Shown: positions 34,667 to 44,810 of the stretch, in pieces
How the letters are laid out: each line of letters starts with the position of its first letter
Position numbering within the stretch: the first letter of the stretch is position 1
Notes under the pieces: model-generated
What the model saw: only the letters and a program-made list of their open reading frames with translations
Database searches by the model: none
What the model was told of the DNA's origin: nothing
Translations under genes and position numbers: made by a program
From: JAFGRR01 sp964563855
GTDB lineage: Bacteria; Planctomycetota; Phycisphaerae; UBA1845; Fen-1342
Direction: 5' to 3'
DNA: 56,000 nt
NCBI GenBank assembly: GCA_964563855.1
Contig: CAZLYU010000020.1
Location: 1 to 56,000, forward strand

Positions 34667-35480
34667 GCTCGCTCTCGGCGGCGAGACGCACGGATGCGTC
34701 GGGGTTGTCGCTCTGGTGGGCTTCTTCAGTGAGCTGCAGAAAGATGTCTTCGAGGCGGCTGCCGGGCTTTGCGGAGCGGCGCAGCTCGTCGAGCGTGCCC
34801 AGCGCAACCAGGCGTCCGCCGTTGATGATGCCGATGCGATCGGCGACCTGCTCGGCGATATCGAGCGTGTGGGTGCTCATGAAGACGCACCCGCCCTCAT
34901 CGGCCAACTCGCGGAAGAGACGCTTGGCGACGTTGATCGTCCGCGGATCGAGACCGACCATCGGCTCGTCGACCACCAGCAGCCGTGGAGCGTGAATGAG
35001 TGCGGAGGCGAGTGCCACTTTCTGTTTCATGCCGTGGCTGTACGTCTCCGTGAGGCGGTCGAGGAAGCCGTCTAAATTGAGGCGCGCGTGTAACTTTTCG
35101 AGGCGTTCCTCCGCCAGTTTCGGCGGAACGCCGTACATCTTGCGGGTGAAGCGAATGAACTCTCGGCCGGTGAGTTTGTCGTAGAGAAAGGGTTGGTCGG
35201 GGACGTAGGCGATGTCCTGTTTCGCACGGCGGCTCTCGGAACTCATCGAGGCGCCGCAGACGGTGACCCGGCCGCTGTCGGGGCGGAGCAGCCCGGTCGT
35301 CATCTTCAGCGTGGTGGTCTTGCCGGCGCCGTTTGGCCCGAGAAACGCGAACACTTCCCCCGCGCGCAACTCGAGCGAGAGTTCAGCGACCGCCTGCTTG
35401 GCGCCGTAGCGCTTGGAAACGGATTGCAGATCGACGAGCACCGTGGGGTCGGCGGTCGCAGCAGGGAGGGCGGCGTTCAA
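34656..35480 (-). CDS. ABC transporter ATP-binding protein
   Basis: A 274-residue ATPase with all key motifs: Walker A GPNGAGKTT, Q-loop DIAYVPDQPFLYDKLT, signature YSHGMKQKVALASAL in the drug/Na+ exporter form rather than LSGGQ, Walker B LLVVDEPMVGLDP and the switch histidine in FMSTHTLD. A C-terminal tail of about 50 residues (RRSAKPGSRLEDIF onward) follows, as in ABC-2 exporters such as NatA/CcmA-like proteins. The start is TTG 35480, overlapping the upstream stop (TTGA), with AGGA 8 bases before it. Confidence 0.95.
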   Translation of the reverse strand: MNAALPAATADPTVLVDLQSVSKRYGAKQAVAELSLELRAGEVFAFLGPNGAGKTTTLKMTTGLLRPDSGRVTVCGASMSSESRRAKQDIAYVPDQPFLYDKLTGREFIRFTRKMYGVPPKLAEERLEKLHARLNLDGFLDRLTETYSHGMKQKVALASALIHAPRLLVVDEPMVGLDPRTINVAKRLFRELADEGGCVFMSTHTLDIAEQVADRIGIINGGRLVALGTLDELRRSAKPGSRLEDIFLQLTEEAHQSDNPDASVRLAAESEHAA

Positions 35481-36346
35481 TTGTCTCTTCCTCGTCCGCT
35501 GCGTTCACCGGGCGTCGGCTCCCAAGAGCCTCCCGCCGCGTTGGTGTAGGCCTGTTCGTCGAAGGCTTCTTCGATCAGGATCAGCCGGCCGATCATCGGG
35601 AGGTCGACCTCCTGACGCAGCACGCGGCCGTTGGTCGCGACAAACGCGCGAATGCCGTCGGCCTCGACCACGAACGCCTTCACGGGCTCGCCCGTGACCG
35701 GGTCCTGCTCGGTGGTTTCCGAGGTCACCTCGACCAACATTTCATCGACCGGCGTCATGTCCAACGGCAACCCCGGCAGAAAGGACGGGAGGGGGTTGAA
35801 CAGCTTGATGCGCCAGGTCATCCCAACGTAAAGCCCGCGCAACTCTTCGAACGGCCGCACGACATCGCCAAGCGTGGAGAGCACCTCGGGGTCGAGCATG
35901 AAGGTTCCGTATTGCTCTCCAAATCGCCATTCACACGGGAAGCTGCCAGCGAAATCCTCGCCCTTGATATACGCCGCCACACCGAGGCCGCCGAGACGGA
36001 TTTGCAGATCGTCGGGCCGGTCGTTTTGAAATGTGAGCCGGATCTCCCACCGCACCGGCGGCACCGGGCGGTTGGCGATCGAGAGCTGTCGCAGCAGCGT
36101 GACCGAGCGAAAGTCGACGGTGCGCGCGTAGCGCGCCGCGACGGTCCAACTGCGGCCGATCAGTAAGCCGCGGTCGTTAAAAATGGCGGTTTGGCTGTGG
36201 TGCTGCTCGCCGGCTTGGATCAGGCCGGTGACGGTTTCGGGTGGGTCGCCGGCCGTCCAACGCGGCAACACCGTGCGTTGGAGGAGCGCGTAGTTCGCGG
36301 CGAGCATCGCCAAGCCGCAGCAGATTCCGATCCAACGATTGAACAT
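35477..36346 (-). CDS. Membrane-anchored protein of unknown function, first gene of the ABC operon
   Basis: A 289-residue protein with an N-terminal membrane anchor (WIGICCGLAMLAANYALL) and an all-beta extracytoplasmic portion. Visible strands include SWTVAARYARTVDF, VRWEIRLTFQNDRPDDLQI and EELRGLYVGMTWRIKLFNP; I see no catalytic motif. Coupling to the ABC ATPase by a 4-base overlap makes it a likely accessory of that exporter, perhaps a substrate-receiving or adaptor protein. The ATG at 36346 has GAGGG 8 bases upstream. Not recognised as any named family. Confidence 0.7.
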   Translation of the reverse strand: MFNRWIGICCGLAMLAANYALLQRTVLPRWTAGDPPETVTGLIQAGEQHHSQTAIFNDRGLLIGRSWTVAARYARTVDFRSVTLLRQLSIANRPVPPVRWEIRLTFQNDRPDDLQIRLGGLGVAAYIKGEDFAGSFPCEWRFGEQYGTFMLDPEVLSTLGDVVRPFEELRGLYVGMTWRIKLFNPLPSFLPGLPLDMTPVDEMLVEVTSETTEQDPVTGEPVKAFVVEADGIRAFVATNGRVLRQEVDLPMIGRLILIEEAFDEQAYTNAAGGSWEPTPGERSGRGRDN

Positions 36347-36506
36347 GGCACAACCCTCGCAGCCGTCGGGTCATACCAACAGCGAGGCGACGAAAACCAA
36401 AATTTTAGAGCGGCTCGAAACGCGGAGCAATTGTCGTCTCGACGGCGTGATGTCGCGAATTGCGAAAAAAACGTGTGAAATCAAGCAACTCGTTCATGAC
36501 GCTTGC

Positions 36507-36536
36507 TTGACGGTAGCCGCATGCATGCCCAATAGT
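36507..36536 (+). promoter_or_regulatory. Candidate promoter of the ACIII-caa3 respiratory operon
   Basis: TTGACG (36507-36512), 18-base spacer, AATAGT (36531-36536). The -35 box matches consensus at five of six positions and the -10 box at four. Predicted transcription start is near 36543, giving a leader of about 20 bases that contains the AGGAGAGAGAG ribosome-binding site for actA. The divergent ABC operon starts at 36346, so the 217-bp gap 36347-36563 serves both. Confidence 0.5.
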
Positions 36537-36563
36537 GGCGACACTTCAGGAGAGAGAGACTCG

Positions 36564-37241
36564 GTGTCGGATAAACCATTTGTATTTCCAAAGTGGACCA
36601 ATGCGATTCGCAACGTCGTGGCCGGCGTCCTGCTGGTCGCCCCGGTCTATGTGGTGTTGCTCGTCGCTTACGGCGCGACGCCGGAGACGCTCTACGTCGG
36701 CTACGAACCGGAGCAGCCGGTTCCCTACAGCCACCTGCTGCATGCCAGTGAATTGGGCATGGACTGCCGGTACTGTCACAACACCGTTGACGTCTCGAAG
36801 CACGCGTCGATTCCGCCGACCGCGACCTGCATCAACTGCCACGACGCCAACCTCGGCATCCAGAAGAACAGCCCGAAGCTGGCGCTGGTCCATGAGAGTG
36901 CGGCGACCGGGCTCGGCATCCCCTGGGTTCGCATTCACGATCTTCCGGATTACGCCTATTTCTCGCACGCGGCCCACGTGAACAAGGGCGTCGGGTGCGT
37001 CACGTGTCACGGTCGCGTCGATCGGATGGAAGTCGTCTATCAGGCCGAGCCGCTCAGCATGGGCTGGTGCATCGACTGCCACCGCGCGCCCGAGCAGCAC
37101 CTGCGGCCGCTCAACGAAATCACCAACATGCGATATGACCCGCAGGTCGAGTTGACGCTCGATCAGCGCCTCGAATTGAAGCGCGAGTACAACATTCGCG
37201 ACGCCCGCTACCTGACGAGTTGCACCATATGCCACCGCTAA
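36564..37241 (+). CDS. actA: ACIII pentaheme cytochrome c subunit (ActA)
   Basis: A 225-residue multiheme cytochrome with one N-terminal membrane helix (about residues 17-36) and five CxxCH motifs: CRYCH (68-72), CINCH (89-93), CVTCH (145-149), CIDCH (169-173) and CTICH (220-224), the last only one residue from the C-terminus. This fits ActA, the pentaheme subunit of alternative complex III, which hands electrons from the complex towards cytochrome c or oxidase. The start is GTG 36564 with AGGAGAGAGAG upstream; an ATG at 36525 would place the start within the candidate promoter. It is the first gene of the respiratory operon. Confidence 0.93.
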   Translation: MSDKPFVFPKWTNAIRNVVAGVLLVAPVYVVLLVAYGATPETLYVGYEPEQPVPYSHLLHASELGMDCRYCHNTVDVSKHASIPPTATCINCHDANLGIQKNSPKLALVHESAATGLGIPWVRIHDLPDYAYFSHAAHVNKGVGCVTCHGRVDRMEVVYQAEPLSMGWCIDCHRAPEQHLRPLNEITNMRYDPQVELTLDQRLELKREYNIRDARYLTSCTICHR

Positions 37242-37255
37242 ATGGGGACGGACAG

Positions 37256-40200
37256 ATGACCGGCAGCGCCTACTGGCGCAGCCTCGATGAACTCGCCGAT
37301 ACGCCGCGCTTTCGCGCGTTTGTCGAGCACGAGTTTCCCAACTTCGCGCCGGAACTGCTCGAGGGGCCGACGCGGCGTCGATTCCTGAAGCTGATGGGCG
37401 CCTCGCTCGCGCTGGCGGGCATGGCGGGCTGCCGCTGGCCCAAGGAACAGATCCTGCCCTACGCCAATCGTCCCGACAATCGCATGCCGGGCGTGCCGGT
37501 CAACTATGCGACGGCGATGGAGGTCGGCGGCGTCTCGCAAGGGCTGCTGGTTGAGAGCTACGACCAGCGACCGATCAAGATCGAAGGCAACGACCTGCAC
37601 CCCAACAACCGCGGCAAGAGCGACGCATTCGCGCAGGCCGCGTTGCTCAGCCTGTATGACCCGGAGCGGTGCCGCGCCGTACGTCGCGCCGAGCCCGACA
37701 CCCCGGCCCCGGTCACGTCGGACTGGGGGGCGGCGCTCAGTTGGCTGCAGGCACAAGGGGCGTCGGGCAAGCGGTTGGCGGTGCTCAGCGAATACACGAG
37801 CTCGCCCACGATTGCGCGTTTGAAAGATCAGCTCGCGCAACGCACCCAATTGACCTGGGTCAGCTACGAACCGCTCAATCGCGATGCTGAAATCGAAGCC
37901 GCGCGGCGTGTGTTCGGCAAGCCGCTGCGCATGCACGTCGACTATACGCAGGCGGACGTGATCGTCAGCCTTGACGACGACTTTCTGATGCGTCGGCCGG
38001 CGTCGCTGCGCTACACGCGCGACTTTGTTGATCGTCGCAAACCCGAGGCGGCCAGCGACTTCGACATGAATCGTCTGTACGTGTTCGAGCCGTCGCTGTC
38101 GGTCACCGGCGGACGTGCTGACATCCGCCGCCCGGTGCGGCCGACGCAGGTCGCGCGGCTCGCGAAAGCGCTGCACGACGCGGTGACGGGGGCCCCGGCG
38201 GATGTGGAAGCCACCGGCGTGACGGCCGCGCTTTTTGCCGAACTCGTCCAAGACCTCGAATCGCATCGCGGGCGGTGTGTGGTGACGGCGGGAGCCAATC
38301 AACCCGCGGCGGTGCACGAGTTCTGCCAGCAGTTGAACGTTGCGCTCGGCGCCGTCGGTCGCACGCTGCTGTTCACGGAGGAGCCGCTGGCCGACCAACA
38401 GGACAGCGTCGCCGCGCTGCAGTCATTGACCGGCCGCCTGCAAGCGGGCGAGATCGACGCGTTGCTGATCATCGGCGGCAACCCGTCGGCGAACGCACCG
38501 GCCGACATCCCGTTTGCCGCGGCGCTCGAAGCCTTCGGGAACGCGGCTCACCTGACCGACTACGAAAACGAAACCTCGCGCCAGTGTCGCTGGACGTTGC
38601 CGCGGGCGCACGTGCTCGAGACCTGGGCCGACACCCGCGCTTACGACGGCACGCTGAGCATCGTGCAGCCGCTGATCGCGCCGCTGCTGGGCGGCAAGAC
38701 CGCGTCGGAAGTGATTGCCGCGCTGCTCGGCGACCCCGCCGCGACCGCCTACGCCCTGTCGCGAACGACGTTTTTCGGCGGCGGCGCGGCGCCGACCGAG
38801 AACCAGGAAACCGCGTGGCGACAGGCGCTGCATGCGGGTGTCGTCGAGAACACGGCTTTCCCGACGCAGCGCGTTTCCGCGGACGGCGGCGTGCCGACGC
38901 TGCCCGACGCACCTGCGGAAGACGGGCTCGAGCTGCAGGTCGTCGCCGATTACAGCGTGTATGACGGCCGATTCGCCAACAACGGCTGGCTGCAGGAGAT
39001 GCCCGATCCGCTCACGAAGCTCACGTGGGACAACGCGGTGCTCGTCTCACCGACCGACGCGCAGGAGATGCGGGTCGAGCGCGGCGACATGGTCGAGCTG
39101 CGCGTGGGTGAGCGTGTGGTGCAGGGGCCGGTGTTTGTGCAGCCGGGACAGGCGGTCGGTGTAGTCACGGTCGCGTTGGGCTACGGCCTCGAGCTCGGGC
39201 GCGTGTCGAGCGGAGCCGGCTTCGACGTGAATCCGCTGCGCACCTCAGACGCGCTGTTTGCAGCGACCGGCGTGACGGTAACGAAGGCGGGCGGCCAGTA
39301 TCTTCTGGCGACGACGCAAGATCACCACTACATGCGTTCACAGGTGGGCGACCGAACCACGCAAGAGCGCGTTGAGCGGCTGATTCGCGAGGCGGATCTC
39401 AACGAGTACAAGTCGCATCCCGACTTCGCCGCCCACGTCGTGCACCTGCCCGTGGTGAAGCCGCTGTGGGAGCCGGATCGCGAGGAATACGAAAACAGCC
39501 CGCACAATCAGTGGGCGATGACGATCGACCTCACGGCGTGCACCGGTTGCAGCGCGTGCGTCGTGGCGTGTCAGGCGGAAAACAATATTCCAGTTGTCGG
39601 CAAGGAAGAGATCGATCTCGGTCGCGAGATGCACTGGATGCGCATCGATCGCTACTTCAAGGGCGACGCGGACGACATCGACGGCGTCGCCGTTCAGCCG
39701 ATGACCTGCCACCATTGCGAGAACGCGCCGTGTGAGAGCGTGTGCCCGGTCGCGGCGACGGTGCACGATGAAGAAGGCCTGAACGGCATGACCTACAACC
39801 GCTGCATCGGCACGCGGTATTGCTCGAACAACTGCCCGTTCAAGGTGCGGCGCTTCAACTGGTTCTACAACCATCACGGACCCAAGCACCCGCGCCCGCT
39901 CGACCTCACCACGCTCGAGCAGATGATGTTCAACCCCGACGTCACGGTCCGCTCGCGCGGCGTGATGGAGAAGTGCACCTTCTGCGTGCAGCGCATCAGC
40001 GAAGTCCGCCGACGACAGCGCGTCGCCGGCGAGCCGATCGAAGACGGCATGATCACGCCGGCCTGTGCGCAGGCGTGCCCGGCCGATGCGATCGCGTTCG
40101 GCGATCTTCGCGATCCCAACAGCCGCGTGAAGCAGCTCAGCACGCACAAACGCTCTTACGAACTGCTCGGCGAGCTCAATCTGAACTCACGACTCAACTA

Positions 40201-40372
40201 TCTGGCGCGCATCAACAATCCGCCCGGCGGAGGCGAAGCGCACCACGGCGCCAACGGCCACAACGGTCACGGCGCCGCTGACACGCACGGAGCGGCGCCG
40301 CACGGCGATGCGTCGCACTCTGATGCGGCTGATACCCCGGGCGGCGAGCCCAACGCTACTTTCGTGGATTAA
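37256..40372 (+). CDS. actB: ACIII molybdopterin-oxidoreductase-like / iron-sulfur subunit (ActB)
   Basis: A 1038-residue fusion protein. Residues about 1-60 carry the Tat-type signal TRRRFLKLMGASLALAG at positions 39 onwards. A domain related to molybdopterin oxidoreductases follows up to about 700; in ACIII this domain has no molybdenum. The C-terminal 300 residues form a four-cluster ferredoxin-like part: CTGCSACVVACQ (first Cys 762), CHHCENAPCESVC, CIGTRYCSNNCPFKVRRFNW and CTFCVQRISEV with CAQACPADAI. A His/Gly/Ala-rich tail closes it. In ACIII this subunit relays electrons from quinol to the hemes. ATG 37256 starts 14 bases after actA. Confidence 0.94.
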   Translation: MTGSAYWRSLDELADTPRFRAFVEHEFPNFAPELLEGPTRRRFLKLMGASLALAGMAGCRWPKEQILPYANRPDNRMPGVPVNYATAMEVGGVSQGLLVESYDQRPIKIEGNDLHPNNRGKSDAFAQAALLSLYDPERCRAVRRAEPDTPAPVTSDWGAALSWLQAQGASGKRLAVLSEYTSSPTIARLKDQLAQRTQLTWVSYEPLNRDAEIEAARRVFGKPLRMHVDYTQADVIVSLDDDFLMRRPASLRYTRDFVDRRKPEAASDFDMNRLYVFEPSLSVTGGRADIRRPVRPTQVARLAKALHDAVTGAPADVEATGVTAALFAELVQDLESHRGRCVVTAGANQPAAVHEFCQQLNVALGAVGRTLLFTEEPLADQQDSVAALQSLTGRLQAGEIDALLIIGGNPSANAPADIPFAAALEAFGNAAHLTDYENETSRQCRWTLPRAHVLETWADTRAYDGTLSIVQPLIAPLLGGKTASEVIAALLGDPAATAYALSRTTFFGGGAAPTENQETAWRQALHAGVVENTAFPTQRVSADGGVPTLPDAPAEDGLELQVVADYSVYDGRFANNGWLQEMPDPLTKLTWDNAVLVSPTDAQEMRVERGDMVELRVGERVVQGPVFVQPGQAVGVVTVALGYGLELGRVSSGAGFDVNPLRTSDALFAATGVTVTKAGGQYLLATTQDHHYMRSQVGDRTTQERVERLIREADLNEYKSHPDFAAHVVHLPVVKPLWEPDREEYENSPHNQWAMTIDLTACTGCSACVVACQAENNIPVVGKEEIDLGREMHWMRIDRYFKGDADDIDGVAVQPMTCHHCENAPCESVCPVAATVHDEEGLNGMTYNRCIGTRYCSNNCPFKVRRFNWFYNHHGPKHPRPLDLTTLEQMMFNPDVTVRSRGVMEKCTFCVQRISEVRRRQRVAGEPIEDGMITPACAQACPADAIAFGDLRDPNSRVKQLSTHKRSYELLGELNLNSRLNYLARINNPPGGGEAHHGANGHNGHGAADTHGAAPHGDASHSDAADTPGGEPNATFVD

Positions 40373-40375
40373 CAC

Positions 40376-41798
<1,423 letters not shown>

Positions 41799-41806
<8 letters not shown>

Positions 41807-43097
41807 TGTCGCCGAGACGCAAACCGGCCCGCTCGCGGCGCTGCTCGTCGAGTTCGAGACCGAAGAGCAACTCATCGAAGCGGCGCGCAAAACGCGCGAC
41901 GCCGGTTACACCCGCTTCGACGCGCACTCGCCCTATCCGGTGCACGGCATCGACGCCGCCGCCGGCATCGTCACCACCAAGCTGCCGTGGATGGTGTTCT
42001 TCGGCGGGCTGATGGGCCTGGGGGCGGGCGCGTTTCTACAGATCTGGACCAACAGCCTCGACCCGACCGACTTTTCCTGGGTCCCAACTTTCGCGCAGCC
42101 GTACAACTACCGCATCAGCGGCAAGCCCGAGCTCAGCTTCCCGGCCTTCGTGCCGGTGATGTTCGAGCTGACGGTGTTGCTCTCCGCGCTCACCGCGGTG
42201 TTCGGCATGCTGATCTTGAACAATCTGCCGTGGTTCTATAACGCGCTGTTCACCAGCAAGCGTTTCCTGCGGGTCACCAATGATCGGTTCTTCATCTCGA
42301 TCCCCGTGAACGACCCCGCCTGGAACGACGCCAAGACGACCAGTTTCGCCGAGTCGCTCGGCGGGGTGTCGGAGCGCGTCTATCACGCGGTGACGCCCGG
42401 CGTGCCGAAGTGGGTGCGTCCCGCCACCTGGATTCTCGTCGCGCTTTTATGCGTCCCACCCGCGATGGTTGCGAAGTGGCGGTTTAGCCACAGCAGCGAG
42501 CCGCGCATTCGTCCGCTGCAAGACATGGGCAACCAGCCGCGTTTCAAAGCGCAGCAGGTGAACCCGTTCTTCGTTGACGATCGCGCCATGCGTCCCGGAC
42601 CGGAAACGCCCGGGCTCGCCACGTTTGGAACCGTCGCCCGCGAAGACGTTGTCGCACCCTCGCACCTCACGCGCGGCGGCCGCATCGTGCCCGACCCGAA
42701 CGGCGGCCTGCGCATGGAGTGGTTCGACAGCTTTCCGCCGGAAATGTCCGACCTGACGCTCGAAGACGTGCAACGCGGACGGCGCCAGTTTGAGACTTAC
42801 TGCGCGCTGTGCCACGGCTACAACGGCCGCGGGCAGGGCATCATCTACCAGCGCGCCCTCAAGCTTCAGGCCGGTTGGGTGCAGCCCACTGATCTGCACA
42901 GCCAAACGGTGCGCGAGCGGCCGGACGGCCACATCTTCAACTCGATCTCGAACGGCATCCGCACCATGTCGGCCTACGGCGACCAGATCACGCCGGAGGA
43001 TCGCTGGCGGATTGTCGCGTATGTGCGGTCGCTGCAGCGCAGCAGCAGCGGCGTTCTCGCGGATGTCCCGACCGAGCTGCAGAGCAAGATTCGCTAG
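41799..43097 (+). CDS. actDE: Fused ACIII subunits ActD (DUF3341) and ActE (monoheme cytochrome c)
   Basis: A 432-residue protein joining two ACIII subunits that are separate in the well-studied Rhodothermus complex. Residues about 10-180 match ActD: LLVEFETEEQLIEAARKTRD, YTRFDAHSPYPVHGID, two membrane helices (near 65-85 and 125-150) and RFFISIPVND. A third hydrophobic stretch near 217-232 then leads into an ActE-like part, with a single heme motif CALCHGYNGRGQG near 341 and RPDGHIFNSISNGIRTMSAY carrying the distal Met. ATG 41799 has GGAGG 6 bases upstream. The heme domain faces the outer side, where it could pass electrons on to the oxidase. Confidence 0.92.
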
Positions 43098-43110
43098 GAG
43101 CCGCAAGACC

Positions 43111-44334
43111 ATGGCGCACGCGATGACAGTCGATCTCAGTCAGGTCAACATGCGGTTTGACGCCGCGGCCGGCGCATGGATTCGCGGCGGCGCCGTGGTG
43201 GGGGTGGTCGGTCTGCTGGCGAGTGTGCTGCTCGCGTTCGTCAGCGGCGCCGATATCTTCTTCGACGCCTACCTCACCAACTTCATGTACTTCCTGAGCC
43301 TCATGCTGGGCGCGCTCTTCTTCGTGCTCATCCAGCACCTCACCAAGTCGGGGTGGAGCGTGACGGTGAGGCGTCTGGCGGAGGTGGTCGGCTCGACCGC
43401 GCCGTGGCTCGCAATCGCGGCGCTGCCGATCGTCATCCCGACATTGCTGGGCAGCCCCATCATCTACGTCTGGGCCAACCCGACGCCGGAGGTGCTCGGC
43501 GACACATACGAACTGGTCGTGCCGAAGCTCGCGTATCTCAACCCATGGTTCTTCACGCTGCGGCTGGCGCTTTACTTCGCGGTCTGGATCGCGATCGGCC
43601 GCTACTACCTGCGAACCTCGCGTGCGCAGGACGCGAGCGGCGACGTGACGCTCACGCAGCAGATGCAGAAATGGTCGGCCCTGGCGGTGATTCTCTTCGG
43701 GGTCACCACCGCATTCGCCGCCTTCGACCTGCTGATGTCGCTCAAGCCGGCGTGGTATAGCACAATCTACGGCGTCTACTACTTCGCCGGATCGGCGGTC
43801 GGCTTCTTCGGTTTGCTGATCGTCATGTGCGTGGTGCTGCAGAGTCAGGGTCGACTGGCGCAGGTCATCACGCCCGAGCATTACCACGACTTGGGCAAGC
43901 TGCTGTTCGCTTTCACCGTGTTCTGGGCGTACATCGCGTTTTCGCAGTACATGCTCATCTGGTACGCGAATCTCGCGGAAACCACGATCTGGTATCACTA
44001 CCGCCAGCAAGGGCCATGGCTCGGCTTCAGCTTGCTGCTGCTGTTCGGGCACTTCGTGTTGCCGTTCCTGCTGCTGATCTCGCGCGTGCCCAAGCGTCGC
44101 AAGAATTGGCTGGTGATCGGCGCCGCGTGGATGCTCGCGATGCATTGGCTCGACGTGTATTACCTCGTGAAGCCCGGCCCCGACAGCACGCCGCTGCACC
44201 TGGTGGATGGCGCGTTGTTCGTTGCGTTCGCGGGGTTCTTCGTGGCGTTGCTCGCGCGCGGGCTGGCTCAGCAGAGCCTGCTGCCGGAGCGGGATCCGCG
44301 GTTAAGCAGTTCAATCGCGTTCGAGAACGTCTAA
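43111..44334 (+). CDS. actF: ACIII second NrfD-like membrane subunit (ActF)
   Basis: A 407-residue polytopic protein, about ten helices, of the ActF type (quinol:cytochrome c oxidoreductase quinone-binding subunit 2). Signs are FFDAYLTNFMYFLSLMLGAL and SVILFG-like helices in the middle, FAFTVFWAYIAFSQYMLIWYAN (quoted here only in part as FWAYIAFSQYMLIWYAN), HYRQQGPW and FVLPFLLLISR. This pair of NrfD-like subunits (ActC and ActF) is the core of the ACIII membrane part. ATG 43111 follows TAGGAG; an ATG at 43123 is an alternative. Confidence 0.93.
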   Translation: MAHAMTVDLSQVNMRFDAAAGAWIRGGAVVGVVGLLASVLLAFVSGADIFFDAYLTNFMYFLSLMLGALFFVLIQHLTKSGWSVTVRRLAEVVGSTAPWLAIAALPIVIPTLLGSPIIYVWANPTPEVLGDTYELVVPKLAYLNPWFFTLRLALYFAVWIAIGRYYLRTSRAQDASGDVTLTQQMQKWSALAVILFGVTTAFAAFDLLMSLKPAWYSTIYGVYYFAGSAVGFFGLLIVMCVVLQSQGRLAQVITPEHYHDLGKLLFAFTVFWAYIAFSQYMLIWYANLAETTIWYHYRQQGPWLGFSLLLLFGHFVLPFLLLISRVPKRRKNWLVIGAAWMLAMHWLDVYYLVKPGPDSTPLHLVDGALFVAFAGFFVALLARGLAQQSLLPERDPRLSSSIAFENV

Positions 44335-44359
44335 ACAGTTGTTTGCGGAGTCTGACGCC

Positions 44360-44716
44360 GTGGCCGAGCACCATTCAGCAGCAACCACCACCGACCGCCA
44401 CACGGATGATCCGCAATGGGGCGTCGTGGCGCTCGTCGGCGTCGTGAGCGTGATCCTGCTCTACGCGATCATTCTCGCCGCCCAAGCGATCTATCTCGCC
44501 GCCGACCGACAGCAGGTGCGCGAGAAGATCTACAACGCGCCCGCGCGCGAATATCAAAACTTGCGAAGCCAGCAGCTCGTTGAGATCGACGGCGATCTGC
44601 CGACCTGGATTAGCGAGCCTGAAGGCCAGGTGCAGCTCCCGATCCAGCAGGCCATGCGCCTGTTTGTCGCCGAGCACGGGAGCGCCGGGTCTTCCAACGC
44701 GGCAAGCGCTGACTAG
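44360..44716 (+). CDS. Small single-helix membrane protein between ACIII and caa3 genes
   Basis: A protein of about 118 residues with one membrane helix (WGVVALVGVVSVILLYAIILAAQA in part, about residues 20-43) and a soluble C-terminal part of about 70 residues: REKIYNAPAREYQNLRSQQL, LPTWISEPEGQVQLPIQQAM and LFVAEHGS. I see no cofactor motif. GTG 44360 is preferred because GCGGAG stands 9 bases upstream; a TTG at 44339 is the alternative. Its place between actF and sco in an otherwise complete operon makes it a likely accessory subunit or assembly factor of ACIII or of the oxidase. Confidence 0.7.
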   Translation: MAEHHSAATTTDRHTDDPQWGVVALVGVVSVILLYAIILAAQAIYLAADRQQVREKIYNAPAREYQNLRSQQLVEIDGDLPTWISEPEGQVQLPIQQAMRLFVAEHGSAGSSNAASAD

Positions 44717-44810
44717 TATTTGAATGTTCGCTCAGCATGCGCTCGATTTACCACGAGACGCATCGCAATCAGTCAGTGAATCGAGCGACCGCGTTGCGTT
44801 GGAGTGCCCG

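Noticed and set aside
36339..36563. Upstream ATG starts for actA (36339, 36525)
   Set aside because: They precede or overlap the candidate promoter and lack a ribosome-binding site, while GTG 36564 has a strong AGGAG and gives a normal N-terminal anchor.
37256..40372. ActB as a true molybdenum oxidoreductase
   Set aside because: The operon context, Tat-type N-terminus and C-terminal four-cluster part match ACIII ActB, whose molybdopterin-like domain carries no metal cofactor in known complexes.
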